From positions 1,240,001 to 1,304,000 of the forward strand of contig CM030719.1 of assembly GCA_017979445.1 (NCBI GenBank): a stretch of 64,000 nucleotides of DNA, read 5' to 3'. The notes under the pieces are model-generated. The model was not told the DNA's origin and made no database searches. It was given only the letters and a program-made list of their open reading frames with translations. This DNA is from Akebia trifoliata. Taxonomy: Eukaryota > Streptophyta > Magnoliopsida > Ranunculales > Lardizabalaceae. How positions within the stretch are numbered: the first letter of the stretch is position 1; the number at the start of each line of letters is the position of its first letter. This document shows, piece after piece, positions 22,731 to 33,265 of this stretch. Both the position numbers and the translations under genes were made by a program.

Positions 22731-23875
22731 AACAGTGTCACTCACCGGTAAGAAGCTAAATTTATTTTTGCTTGATTTACCATTTTTCTCAGTGTTTTTC
22801 CACTTAAAAATAGAGGGGTAAAAATGTAATTTTCACACATTTTTGAAGGTCGCAGTGGTGACCCACTTGATCTCCGGTCACAGGTGATAACTCCGGTATT
22901 TTCTACGGTTTTCAGCAGTCGTTATTTCTTTAACAACAATAGATTTTGGTCTCACTTTTGTCTGATATTGTGACGTGTATACAACACTCTCTCACTCTCT
23001 AATTCGTTTCCCCTTAATCACTCTCGTCTACATGTAAAGAAACAACTCAGACCACCAAAACCCTAATTCTTCCTCTATCGATCTCCCATCAAAATCGAAT
23101 TCAGGAAGAAAAGAGAGATCAGAATAGATATGAGCAATCTAAGAGCAATTTTTTGCCCTCACATAGTCTCCTCTTCATTCATCTGTTGTTGCAGAGACCG
23201 ATCTCGATTATGGTTGTCTTTTTGAAACCTTTATTACGGATCATATAAAATTTCTTTGCCCTCTGTGTCATCTTTTTGGTTCAATCACCCTGATTTTCGG
23301 AAGATTAACCCACTCTACAATGTGAATTCAAGAAGAAAATTATTAGGGCATCCAAATGGACCGATGAGAAATCTCCAAACGAAACGCTTGGTAAAAACTC
23401 ACCTTAAAACTTTCAGATTTTTTAATTGAGAACGAGGTTATGGTTCTTCTCCCTTTATTGGTTTATTTTAGCATCTAATTGGATTTTTTGATTGAGAATC
23501 ACTTTTTCCCTCTTACATAACGTATTGGAAAACCCCAAAATCTTATTTAGAGTTTCACTGATTTCGTTCGTCTCTCTCTCTCTCTATATTTGGTGTTTGT
23601 TTTGTGTTCAAGTGATTGAAGATTTAGCAACCTTCAATAAATGTTGCTCCATTTATCTGTTTATTACATCTTTTAAGGGAAATTTCTACTTATTATTTGG
23701 ATTTAAGTTGATTAGTATAATTGGGGAAAAATGGAAGTTATTTAGGTTGATTAGTATTTTTTTGTTTTAATGGAAAAATGAAAGTTGAGTGATAATAATG
23801 AAAGATAAATAGATAATTGGGGACAATGGTTGGGATTGTGAGTGGAGATTAATAGTTGTATTTTGTGGACAATGG
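22731..23875. other. Insertion of unknown kind within the hAT-like element
   Basis: It is absent from the sister element and is bounded by a duplicated stretch (around 22055-22735 and 23876-24120). The first 170 bp match the 'cagtgtcactcac' block 3' of the gene copies; the rest is unique. It includes a UTR-like stretch with a CT-rich tract (23573-23588) and a 92-codon open frame (23492-23770) without recognisable domains. Confidence 0.4.
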
Positions 23876-24559
23876 TTGAACATCTAAGAATTTTTTTTTT
23901 TTTTTTTTTTTTTGAATGCTCTGTTTTAATTTTTATGTTACTAATTTCTACTGGTTATACATTATCTCTTTTCTCTCAAAACAATTGATAAGGCATTCTT
24001 ATAGAAGTAAATTTAATGTTAAAATTGTTTTTTTTATATTTGTTGTTTTCATCATTTGTTTTTTTTTTTTTTTTAATCCTTAAGATTCAAATGTGTGGTC
24101 ATAAACAATTTTTAGCAGAATCTCTTATCTATTAAATAAAATAATAATCTTAATAAAATAGAAACTACCCATTATTTCATTCATAAGAAAATATTGATTT
24201 TTTTTAAAAAAAATTAGCAGACTTTTTATTTAATTAATTACTATCTAAATAGTTAATTATTATTATTTATATTGATATACTAAATATAAAAAGGCCTCGC
24301 TTAGAGGTTTGGCCTTAGGCCTCAACTTCTGTCCAGCCGGCCCTGTTCACACACTGCAAGACCCATGTAGAGTAAAAAGATAAAGACCAGACCCATCAGA
24401 AGGCAATCTCAAAAACTGATCATTCTACTCTACATGTGAGCTGCCTTTGCACATCAATCAGGAACTACGTGAAATTCAGATCTTCTGTTTTCTGCCTATG
24501 CTGCTCAAATGCAATAGGCCTGCTTTAGCCCCTAGTGTTCAATAGAACGAATACAAAGA

Positions 24560-24966
24560 TGCCTTAACGATGCAACTTCTTGGGCTTAAGTTTGAAAATG
24601 GCATATTTTGTGTGTAAAAAATAAGAAGATTTTGACTTGAGGTTGAAGACAAGGTCATTTACGTCATCTTAATTTTGTCCGTGACACAAGACCTTGGTCA
24701 AGCGAAATGACATCAGTTTGAAAACTCAGGGATTAATCTTTAATATTAATATAAAATCAAATGTTGGGTTCGTTGAGTGGGGAGGAAGGTTCAGAGGACG
24801 CGTAATTGACTTTGATTAAATAGAAATTTAGATAATATACAATGCACATGCATGAATCAAAATACACCCCAAAAATAATATAAAGTGGATAGTCCTTGTT
24901 AGATGTGTAAAAACTAAAAAGAAGACGACGACTTGCTTCTTGCTTGTTCGACCAAAAGAAAGGCAA
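24560..24966 (+). promoter_or_regulatory. Upstream region of intact copy 4
   Basis: It carries the family-specific upstream block (aacttcttgggcttaagtttg, ...gattttgacttgaggttgaag..., gaggaaggttcagaggacgcg) and an AT-rich tagaaatttagataatatac stretch about 130 bp before the ATG. It begins directly after the hAT-like element and its flank. The regulatory role is inferred. Confidence 0.45.
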
Positions 24967-27024
24967 ATGGAGAATCATTCAAGTTTGAATGTAACATCTG
25001 ATGATCACAATTATTCTTCTCCAATTCCCTTGATTGGCTTATATACAGCTGCAGCCACCTCGGTATGTTTTCTATTTATGATGTTTGATCTGTTGCATGG
25101 ACTACGTTCTAGGAAGCCATGGATACCTTGTCGATTTTTCTCACTTAATTCCCTTACGCTCACCCTTCTTGCCATAGCTACCAAACTCCCAGTAGATCTC
25201 ACCACATCAATGCCTTCTGCTCATGATCAAATATCTAAACTTACTGGCACTGTCTTAATATGTATCTCCATGGGTTTTTTCTTTCCTTCACTTGGAGCTC
25301 AGAGTCCTTATGAACGCCTTTCCAATATGACCTCCCTGACCATCTTTGTAATAGCCGTTATTGTCAATGTTAGCATACAAATGGCCACTGGGGTGATCTT
25401 CGCGTTCCTTGTAGAACATGTGATTATCTTGTCTTTTATGGCGCTTTTGCTAATTGCATTATGGGATTCTACTTTTAGACTTCATTTTGGTTCTGATATT
25501 TTCCTTGATGATATAAAAGAGCAACTTGAAAAGGGTACTGACCCTCAAAGTTCGGAGAACCAGTGTATGATTCATCGAATTAAGTTGTTTTACATGTCTA
25601 GTTATGGAAACAACCCTCAATTGTTTATCACTGATTCCGCACCTGGTATGACTATGTGCATAATACCCACAATTTGCATAGTGGTTCTGTTACAAGCTGC
25701 AATTAGATCCCTTGTTCTTAACAATAAGATGGAGTTTGGTTATGGAGTTTCTGATTATAAATGGTCAATATGGATGGTGGTTGTCACTCAGTTTCTTACC
25801 AGCACAGTAGGTTGTATGGCAATTGGCTTTAGATGGTACACTGTGATGAGCAACACTGACCTCGACGAAGAAAATGAATTTAGAGGACCAAATAAACATT
25901 ACTTAAATATTTTAGCTAGGTTAAAAGGCCTTAGATTTACTTCGAGTATCAAATTTGGCATTATTGTTTGGTCTTTTGAGACCATATTTGTAACTGCATT
26001 ACCTTTTTACTTGACTAAGTGGGCAGCATATGTGATGAGAGGCACTAAAAAATGCTTTATTAAACGAAAAATTGGTGAGACCACAGATTTAGTGAGGGAA
26101 CAACTATATTTGCATGAGACAACATTGATTAGGTGGATACAGAAGAAAAGTGAAGAAGATATGAAGAGGTTGATGGAGAAATATAAAGTCGATTTTCCAA
26201 CTCATATGTTTCAACTCTTTTGCAAAACAACTCCATCTCAAGAGTCCCTTTCTAACAAGCTTCGAGTTTCATCAGAGAATCGAATATCTTGTCTTTCAGT
26301 TGTGCTCCTTGTAAGAATGGCCATTGTTTCACTTCCGGATTCCCTCAGTTATTCTCTAGTTCACACCTTAGATGAAGCCTTCGAAATCATTTATTTCATC
26401 GACAAGAAAATGAATGCCGCAAATGTCTGTAACAAAGCTAAATGGATGATGGCAAAATATATGTTCAAGTATAACAAACGCATTAAATCGTCAATAAAGA
26501 AACATTGTTTGGAAGTTGTTATGAGATCTATGGATGGAGGGTTTCAATCTCAATCTCAACTGGTCTTGGATGATAAACTTTGGATTATTGAAGAAATGCC
26601 ATTGGAACCATATATGATAAATTTTGTTGTACGTGATGATGTACATGCCATCAATGAATTTATCATCAAGTGCCGACCGTGCGCATCAATCAACGAGTTA
26701 TACAGTCACATCGAACAACTATTTGTGGACATGTTACAGTTTTTCTTCTCTCAATTCTCACATGCCATACTCAAGCATATTGTTGAGAGCCCCAATGAAC
26801 AAAGCGAAGAAAGAGCAAGTTTTGCCTTGAAATTACTAAGCAAGGTTGCACCAATTGAGGACAAAGTTCATTGGTCATTTCCTATCGGAACTGGTATCAC
26901 TAGCTTGATAGCCCCTCATGGTCATTCCAGAGATGCTCACCGTATTGAACAACTGGAAAGCAATGCAGCCACTCATGTTGCTGTTCAGGTAGCTGAAGAT
27001 TGTGAAATTCAAGAGCATGCTTGA
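24967..27024 (+). CDS. Uncharacterised plant multi-pass membrane protein, intact (copy 4)
   Basis: An uninterrupted 685-aa frame in a single exon. The ATG at 24967 (MENHSSLNV) is chosen because the frame upstream has no ATG and the methionine is kept in copies 1, 5 and 7. Hydrophobic segments are near residues 22-44, 58-75, 92-108, 122-140, 142-166, 228-252, 266-288 and 329-355, suggesting about eight membrane passes. There is no obvious signal peptide. The last 330 residues are soluble and include a conserved QKKSEEDMKRLMEKYKVD segment, a VVLLVRMAIVSLPDSL segment and a C-terminal HWSFPIGTGITSLI motif. I recognise no catalytic motif or named domain; I believe the family is plant-specific and of unknown function. 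A 3' UTR intron (27054-27639) follows. It shares the one-residue TDP insertion at about residue 191 with copy 7, so these two form one subgroup. It is one of only two intact members here. Confidence 0.85.
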   Translation: MENHSSLNVTSDDHNYSSPIPLIGLYTAAATSVCFLFMMFDLLHGLRSRKPWIPCRFFSLNSLTLTLLAIATKLPVDLTTSMPSAHDQISKLTGTVLICISMGFFFPSLGAQSPYERLSNMTSLTIFVIAVIVNVSIQMATGVIFAFLVEHVIILSFMALLLIALWDSTFRLHFGSDIFLDDIKEQLEKGTDPQSSENQCMIHRIKLFYMSSYGNNPQLFITDSAPGMTMCIIPTICIVVLLQAAIRSLVLNNKMEFGYGVSDYKWSIWMVVVTQFLTSTVGCMAIGFRWYTVMSNTDLDEENEFRGPNKHYLNILARLKGLRFTSSIKFGIIVWSFETIFVTALPFYLTKWAAYVMRGTKKCFIKRKIGETTDLVREQLYLHETTLIRWIQKKSEEDMKRLMEKYKVDFPTHMFQLFCKTTPSQESLSNKLRVSSENRISCLSVVLLVRMAIVSLPDSLSYSLVHTLDEAFEIIYFIDKKMNAANVCNKAKWMMAKYMFKYNKRIKSSIKKHCLEVVMRSMDGGFQSQSQLVLDDKLWIIEEMPLEPYMINFVVRDDVHAINEFIIKCRPCASINELYSHIEQLFVDMLQFFFSQFSHAILKHIVESPNEQSEERASFALKLLSKVAPIEDKVHWSFPIGTGITSLIAPHGHSRDAHRIEQLESNAATHVAVQVAEDCEIQEHA

Positions 27025-27830
27025 AATTCACAGGGATTCCAAAGGCAATAAAGGTATATCTCTTTCTTATTTTTTTTTTCTATATTTAAGTAAAAATAAT
27101 AATAGATTTTTCTCATTGTTTTATTAGCTTTAGCCATAGTTGAGAATCGAGATCGCTTTTACTTTAGTCAGATCTACTTTTCGTCCATCTTTTTTTTATA
27201 TTTTTTTTTCAGAATTGAGATACCCATAGAACATCATATTTAACCAGAGTTGACATGGGACATGCCCTTGAGCTACAGCTCATAGAACATCATATTTAAC
27301 AAAACAAAACAACTCAGTAATCTTGTAATCATGGTTTATATCAGATTTGAAAAAAAAACAAAAAAAATCCTCTCTACTCAATAAACTTTTAAATTTAAGC
27401 TACAAAAGGATCCGCTCCCATTGACATGCCCTTGAGCTAAATCTCTTCTTGAAGGCCAACTATTTAGACAATCCAATTCATATTTTGGTAAATATTGGAA
27501 AAAGCCCCTAGTTTCAAATTAATGTAATGGAATGTATAGGTAATATAACGGATAGTGGATTATATTATGACTTGTAATTTGCAATTGTGGATTATCTCTT
27601 TTTTATGGTTCACTACTTACTGACATTTTACATAAACAGATGTGGAAGAGGTGGAAGCCATGGATTTGGAGTAGAAGATGCAATGATGTGACAAAGACCC
27701 TAGTTATATGTCCATATTTTGTGTTTGTAATAGAGGATCTGTTGTTGTTTAAAGATCTTGTAATTCTCTATTGTAATTAATGAAAGGCTTCTTTGATTGT
27801 GAATCACTACTAAATGATATATTTATTGAC
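27025..27830 (+). other. 3' UTR of copy 4 with a 586-bp intron
   Basis: Donor aataaag|gtatatc at 27054 and acceptor aaacag ending 27639, followed by the shared terminal exon (atgtggaagaggtggaagcc...). An aatgaaagg-type AT-rich end lies near 27780. Splicing is inferred from conservation of both sites in the other copies. Confidence 0.55.
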
Positions 27831-27914
27831 GATTAAATTTGGTAAACGTGATTCCATCCCCTCAAAAAAATGAGAACGAGATATTGAGTGCTGATTTTGT
27901 AACTCAACCTAACA

Positions 27915-28190
27915 GAATATCTCAAATACTCCCTGACGTGGCATGTGCAAAGAACCGTCTATCTGAAAAACAATTTTCCCCTACTAAGAATCGATCAACA
28001 AGTAAATTGGCATTATAAAACAAAGAGAAGTCGGCATTTACCAAAGCGCAAGGAATGTTCTACTTCGAGTAATGTCGTTCAAATTGAAGAATGCATTAAC
28101 CACTTAACATAGGATGATGACCAAATTTTTTTAGGATATGCTTAGGACATTATGGAGGTTTATGCCGACGATTTTCACATTTGAAAAAGG
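27915..28190 (+). mobile_element. Ty3/gypsy RT remnant, shortened
   Basis: It keeps only parts of the fossil seen at 4400-4850: the acaattttcccctac segment (NFPL), the MSFKLKNALTT-like stretch and the FKDM-like stretch. It sits at the usual place 3' of the gene copy. Confidence 0.6.
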
Positions 28191-28199
28191 TGCAATATT

Positions 28200-28824
28200 T
28201 ACCCAAAACAGTGTCACCCACTTGTAAGAAACTAATTTTCACACATTTTTCTTAGTGTTTTTCTACTTAAAAATAGAGGGGTAAAAATGTAATTTTCACA
28301 CATTTTTAAGGGTGGGAGTGGTGATCCACGTGATCTCCGGTCACCAGTGATAACTCCGGTATCTTTATCTCCGATGAAGGTGGTCGTGGCAACAAGCATG
28401 GATGGCTTGAACAGGGACCTGTACAACATTTTTTAATGAAATTTCTTATTTTAAATAAAACAAAAATGGTGATAATCTGACTACCCCATGAAGCACACTC
28501 AATCGACTACCCTAACCTGTACATGCTTTGGATTTATATAAGAACTATATATATATATTTTTTTTAAATTATGAGAGATAGGACGTGCTTCTCAAAGAGT
28601 ATGCATCTTTTTTGTCGCAACATACTTGGCGAAAACTCTTAAATATTTCTTTTGTGTGGTCAAAGTGGACCGAATTCTTTAAACCAATGTTGTTAAAACC
28701 CAATGGATAATCAAACCTAAAATTTGTTCAAATGGTCAAACCAAGGTTCAACCGAGGTTTAATGAGGTCGAATCGATTTGAAATAATAACTAATTATTAT
28801 TATATTAATATTAAAATTAGAAAA

Positions 28825-28831
<7 letters not shown>
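28200..28831. repeat. Intergenic block of the amplified unit
   Basis: It runs through the 'acagtgtcacccactt' block, 'aataaaacaaaaatggtgata', 'gactaccccatgaagcacactc' and 'caatggataatcaaacc' segments, in the order also found at 57028-57530. No gene is seen. Confidence 0.5.
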
Positions 28832-28860
<29 letters not shown>

Positions 28861-29237
28861 GGGTCAGGTTCAAAGGACAACCATTTCTACACACATATAG
28901 ACAACGTGTTTTGTCTTATATGGGCAAAAATATTTGGAATGGACTGATTTTTTGTGAGGATGATCTCTGTGATGAGGAGATCATCCTTGCCAAAAATCAG
29001 CTCATTATGAAACTTCTAGACCGTCCAATTTTTGTTGAAAAATTATAGACCGTCCAATTTTTGTAAATCAATTTTGATGGGGTTACAAATTTTGGAATGG
29101 GATGATTTTTTGCCAGGATGATCCCCTCATCACAGAGATCATACTCACAAAAAATCAGTCCATTCCAAATATTTTTGCCCATATAAGACAAAACACGTTG
29201 TCTATATGTGTGTAGAAATGATTGTCCTTTGAACCTG

Positions 29238-29241
<4 letters not shown>
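28861..29241. mobile_element. Nested-palindrome element A in a (TA)n tract
   Basis: 381 bp with ends gggtcaggttcaaaggacaa and ttgtcctttgaacctgaccc (terminal inverted repeats over about 120 bp with small mismatches). Two internal ctgatttttt-gatgatctc-gagatcatc hairpins are present. It is flanked by (AT)n at 28832-28860 and (TA)n at 29242-29292. It is an inverted copy of element D (30115-30495). Confidence 0.8.
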
Positions 29242-29292
<51 letters not shown>

Positions 29293-29294
<2 letters not shown>

Positions 29295-29648
29295 ATTAGG
29301 ATCCGTATACACATAAAGCTACAACGTGTTTTGTCTTATATGGGTAAAAATGTTTGGAATAGGCTGATTTTTTGTGAGGATGATCTCTATAGTGAGGAGA
29401 TCATCCTTGCCAAAAATCAGCCCATTATAAAACTTCTAACCCCATGTTTACAAGTTGAAAACTTTTAGACCGTCCAATTTTTGTAAATCACTTTTGATGG
29501 GGTTAGAAGTTTTGGAATGAGATGATTTTTTGCAAGTATGATCCCCTCACCACAGAGATCATCCTCACAAAAAATCAGCCAATTCCGAACCTTTTTAATT
29601 ATATAAGACAAAAACATTGTAGCTTTATGAGTCTATGGAACCCCACCC
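29293..29648. mobile_element. Nested-palindrome element B in a (TA)n tract
   Basis: Outer arms are diverged (ggattaggatccgtata.../...tgagtctatggaaccccaccc), but inner arms match elements A and D (aagctacaacgtgttttgtcttatatggg). Two hairpins with the gatgatctc/gagatcatc core are present. TA repeats lie on both sides. Confidence 0.7.
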
Positions 29649-29673
29649 TATATATATATATATATATATATAT

Positions 29674-30079
29674 GGGTCAGGTTCAAGGGCCATGTGAGAA
29701 AACATGTAAGAAAACTTTCATTTTTCAAAATAAGGGTTAGAGATTTTGGATTGAGCTGATTTTTTGCAAGGATGGTCACTATGATGAGAAGATCATCCTC
29801 ACAAAAAATCAGCTCAATCAGAAACCTCTAAATCCATCAAAAGTGATTTACAAATTAGTGATAAAAATTGAAAAAAAATCGACGGTCCACATTCTAAATC
29901 ACTTTTAATGGGGTTAGAAGTTTCAGATTGGACTGATTTTTTTTTTGGATGATCTTCCCATCATAGAGATCATCCTCACAAAAAATCAGCTCAATCTAAA
30001 ATTTCTAACCCATATTTTAAAATTTTATTTACCGTCGAAAGTTTTCTTACATGTTTTCTCACATGGCCCTTGAACCGCT

Positions 30080-30082
<3 letters not shown>
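29674..30082. mobile_element. Nested-palindrome element C in a (TA)n tract
   Basis: 409 bp with ends gggtcaggttcaagggccat and atggcccttgaaccgctccc. The arms extend through catgtgagaaaacatgtaag on the left and its complement on the right. The two internal hairpins are of the same family. The last ten bases (gaaccgctccc) resemble the terminus of the element at 22190. Confidence 0.75.
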
Positions 30083-30114
<32 letters not shown>

Positions 30115-30118
<4 letters not shown>

Positions 30119-30493
30119 CAGGTTCAAAGGACAACCATTTCTACACACATATAGACAACGTGTTTTGTCTTATATGGGCAAAAATGTTTGGAATGGACTG
30201 ATTTTTTGTGAGGATGATCTCTGTGATGAGGGGATCATCCTGGCAAAAAATCATCCCATTCCAAAACTTGTAATCCCATCAAAATTGATTTACAAAAATT
30301 GGACGGTCTATAATTTTTCAACAAAAATTGGACGGTCTAGAAGTTTCATAATGAGCTGATTTTTGGCAAGGATGATCTCCTCATCACAGAGATCATCCTC
30401 ACAAAAAATCAGTCCATTCCAAACATTTTTGCCCATATAAGACAAAACACGTTGTCTATATGTGTGTTGAAATGGTTGTCCTTTGAACCTGAC

Positions 30494-30495
<2 letters not shown>
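30115..30495. mobile_element. Nested-palindrome element D, inverted twin of A
   Basis: 381 bp, nearly identical to the reverse complement of 28861-29241, including the asymmetric centre with two gaccgtccaattttt-type repeats. This gives the whole 28832-30530 stretch a large-scale inverted-repeat arrangement. It is flanked by (TA)n tracts 30083-30114 and 30496-30530. Confidence 0.8.
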
Positions 30496-30530
<35 letters not shown>

Positions 30531-30534
<4 letters not shown>

Positions 30535-30861
30535 CCCATTCAGCCCCAACCATTTTTGTACTACATGGGTTAGAAGTTTTGGAATGAGCTGATTTTTTGT
30601 GAGGATGATCTCTACGGTGAGGAGATCATCATCACCAAAAATCAGCCCATTCCAAAACTTCTAGCCCCATGTTTACAAGTTGAAAAATCATGGACCGTTC
30701 ATTTTTTATGAATAATTTTTTATGGGGTTAGAAGTTTTGGAATGGGCTGATTTTTGGTTATGATGATCTCCTCATCGTAGATATTCTCCTCACCAAAAAT
30801 CAGCCCATTCCAAAACTTCTAATCCATGTTTTGCCAAAATGTTTGGTGCTGAACATTTCCC
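30531..30861. mobile_element. Nested-palindrome element E in a (TA)n tract
   Basis: 331 bp beginning gggtcccattcagccccaac and ending tttggtgctgaacatttccc. Its ends match the element at 44818-45028 (gggaaatgttcagcacccaa / gggtgccgaacgggaccc) read in opposite orientation. Internal hairpins: ggtgaggagatcatc and its partners. TA repeats follow at 30862-30880. Confidence 0.75.
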
Positions 30862-30921
30862 ATATATATATATATATAATTTGTGGAATCTTTCATGAAT
30901 CAATGAAAAAATGCAGAAACA

Positions 30922-31416
30922 ATATGGAGCCCCTTCTCATCGATCCCGCGCCCTACTGTTGATAGCGATGTGAATGGTCCTGAACCTATGGAGTACACAA
31001 ATTTGGACGCTGAAGACACTTATGATGACTCATTTTTAGGGGAAGGGGATACATACTTCCAAGGTGTAAGTGTGGAAGGCACCCCTAATACCCCACTTGA
31101 AGAGAATACATCACAAGGTCCGATGAAGAAGAAACGTAGGAATTCGAATAGTGGTGACACTATTGAAAAAAACTTGGAAAGGCTTATTAATGTCATCGAA
31201 GAACAGATTAATAAAGAAGAGGCTAACAAGGGACCTTGTTTTAAAGATGTGAATGAAGTTATGAAGGATTTGAAGAACTTAGGAGTGATAAGTATTCATA
31301 CTTATCATGTTGCTATATTGAAATTTGCACAACTACCGAAATTGGAATACGCATTTATGGACTTGGATAATGAAGCAGAGAGGGTTCAATTTTTGGAGTT
31401 TATTGTAAATAATTAG
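30922..31416 (+). pseudogene. PIF/Harbinger ORF1 (Myb/SANT-like protein), C-terminal part
   Basis: The open frame enters from the truncation without an ATG (WSPFSSIPRPTVDSD...) and ends at 31416. The first half is acidic, then comes a basic KKKRRNS cluster and a helical tail (EKNLERLINVIEEQI...). This fits the C-terminal half of the Myb/SANT-like DNA-binding ORF1 protein that accompanies plant PIF/Harbinger transposases and helps them bind the ends and enter the nucleus. The N-terminal Myb-like domain is missing because the element is truncated. The identification rests on position, orientation and general composition more than on a strong motif. Confidence 0.6.
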
Positions 31417-31670
31417 TTGAAGTCAAACATTTTTTTAATAAAAACCAATGATGTATTGGTTATTTTGATATTTTGATATTTTTGGATAGTTACTATGGAT
31501 GGTTATTTTTAAATTTTGATATTTTTTTATAGTTAATTGGAATTATTATCTTGTTACCTAATCGAATATGCATGTTTTAACTTACTAAATAGATTGCATG
31601 TTTGAAAAATCTTTTTTTACAGCTTCAATTAATACCAACTTTTTTTAATTTTTCATTGTGTTTAGTGATA

Positions 31671-32925
31671 ATGACGCCAAAACAATGGTTGTTGATGAGA
31701 TTGGTAACATTACTTTTTATGCTTAAACTTAAAAATCATATGAATGTTGGACAAAGGTTGTGCACATCATCACTTTCTGGCAAGGCATATGTGCGAGAAC
31801 TTTTGGAAGGATCTTCAACACAAATGTACGAGATATTTAGGATGGAGAAGAATGCTTTTGTACAATTATGTCAATATTTTCGAGATAAAAATTGGTTAAA
31901 TGATAGTAGATATATAGACGTAGAAGAGAAAATGGCAATATTTTTTATGACAATATGTCATAATTGTCGGAATCGATTAGTAAAATATCGATTCCAACAT
32001 TTTGGAGAAACCGTAAGTAGGTATTTTCATGAAGTGTTGGATGCAATGATACAGTTTGCACGAGAGATAATAGTCCCCCCAGCATTTGACAAGCCAATAG
32101 GAGAAATTCGATCTCATGTACATTTGAGAGAAGGGTCATTTAAGGGTGCTGTCGGTGCTTTAGATGGCACACTAATTGATGCGCACATTCCGCTTGATCA
32201 ACAAGTCCCATTTAGAGGAAGGGGACAGGGAAAATGTTTTCAAAATGTAATGGCGGTGTGTGATTTTGATATGAAGTTCATATATGTGATGGCTGGATAG
32301 GAAGGAATTGCACATGACTCGAGGGTATTAAATGAGACACTACGTAACCCGATTAACAATTTTCCAATGCCTCCTCCAGGTATGTATTTTCAAATTATAT
32401 TTTTGAAATTAATCTTATAATCAATAATAAAAATTTTACATATGTTTTATATTTGTTGCAGATATGTATTATTTATGCGACGCTGCATACACACACACTA
32501 GAGGTTTTATGACTCCATATCGTAACACACGCTATTGGCTAAGAACATATCGAGGAACGCGTGCAATGGGTAGAAAGGAGAAATTTAATCATGCACACGC
32601 TCGATTAAGGAATGTCATTGAGAGGACCTTTGGTGTATGGAAAAAAAGATTCCCAATTTTGAACAGAATGCCTTCATATGATTATCACACTCAACGGGAC
32701 ATTGTTATTGCATGCATGGCAATACACAATTTCTTGCGTCGTGTTTCTCTCCATGATGAGTTGTTTCGACAATATGAAGTTGATGTCGACGAAGAGAGTA
32801 ATTCTTTAGTAGAATCCGAACCATCACATGATCCACCATGTTATAATGACATATTCTCATCGCAAGCACAAGCTGATATGATCACTTTACGTGATCAAAT
32901 TGCAATTCAACTAGAAAATGAATGA
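31671..32925 (+). pseudogene. PIF/Harbinger transposase (DDE_Tnp_4 type), one nonsense codon
   Basis: Exon 1 (ATG 31671 to 32379) and exon 2 (32462-32925) are joined by an 82-bp intron with a gtatgt donor and ttgcag acceptor. The N-terminal part has the helical region typical of plant PIF-like transposases (YVRELLEGSSTQMYEIFRM, then VEEKMAIF). The catalytic triad is visible: D in VGALDGTLIDAHIP, D in YYLCDAAYTHTRGF, and E in NVIERTFGVWKKRFPIL. The conserved GWEG motif is interrupted by TAG at 32298-32300 (W codon to stop). Apart from this lesion the frame is open, so decay is recent. In the intact state it would cut and paste elements with TTA/TAA targets. The start codon is uncertain, since an upstream 5' exon may exist. 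Confidence 0.85.
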
Positions 32926-33265
32926 TTGTTTATTGTTTGAGTATTACTTTGTTAGAATGTAATTTTTCAAGTATGAATTCAATTTAAAAACAATACTTTT
33001 GGATTATTTAATTTGAAATATGTTGATGGTTTCATTATGCGTAACATGTTATGGTTTTTGGTAAAAACAATTTATTAGAATTATAAAAGGGTAATGTTGT
33101 CAAAATGACCATTATGTTTTAAAATTCTATTTGTAACCAGAAGCTCTTAAAAGTTATAAACAAACAACTTTTCCAGAATAAGATTCCAGATTTCAGATTT
33201 CAGACTTCAGATTTCAGACTTCAGACTTCAGACTTCAGACTTCAGAAGTGTTACCAAACATACCC

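Larger units (their letters stand above)
21043..24345. mobile_element. hAT-like non-autonomous element, 3.3 kb with nested insertions
   Basis: The left end is TAGGGTTGGCTC and the right end AGCCGGCCCTG (24335-24345). Both are flanked by the 8-bp direct repeat TTCACACA (21035-21042 and 24346-24353), the size expected for hAT elements. The sister copy at 60430-62041 has cleaner ends (agggccggct / agccggccct). No hAT transposase is visible. Inside lie a Mutator-type palindrome (22190-22578) and a segment of about 1.1 kb (22731-23875) missing from the sister copy. Confidence 0.7.
30922..33265 (+). mobile_element. PIF/Harbinger element, 5'-truncated
   Basis: The right end is gaagtgttaccaaacataccc at 33265, followed by TTA, matching the MITE at 18417-19184. 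A subterminal run of repeated 'cagacttcagactt' words precedes it. The left end is missing: intergenic sequence ('gaatcaatgaaaaaatgcagaaaca') joins ORF1 coding sequence directly at about 30922. It carries both ORFs typical of this superfamily. Confidence 0.8.

Noticed and set aside
23492..23770. 92-codon hydrophobic open frame
   Set aside because: No conserved counterpart, AT-rich and leucine/phenylalanine-heavy as expected from T-rich DNA; reported only as part of the unknown insert.
24940..24966. N-terminal extension MLVRPKERQ of the membrane proteins
   Set aside because: It would need a TTG start; the first ATG (MENHS) is shared by copies 1, 4, 5 and 7.
26624..26830. 68-codon open frame also present at 41446 and 55579
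   Set aside because: A shifted frame inside the C-terminal coding region of the family; no independent evidence.
28732..30553. Several 70-105 codon open frames containing long IYIYIY runs
   Set aside because: They arise from (TA)n microsatellites and the palindromic MITE arms; the same peptides appear on both strands because of the inverted repeats.
32464..32925. Second half of the Harbinger transposase as a separate gene
   Set aside because: A GT-AG intron (32380-32461) joins it in frame to the first exon, and the catalytic triad is split across both.
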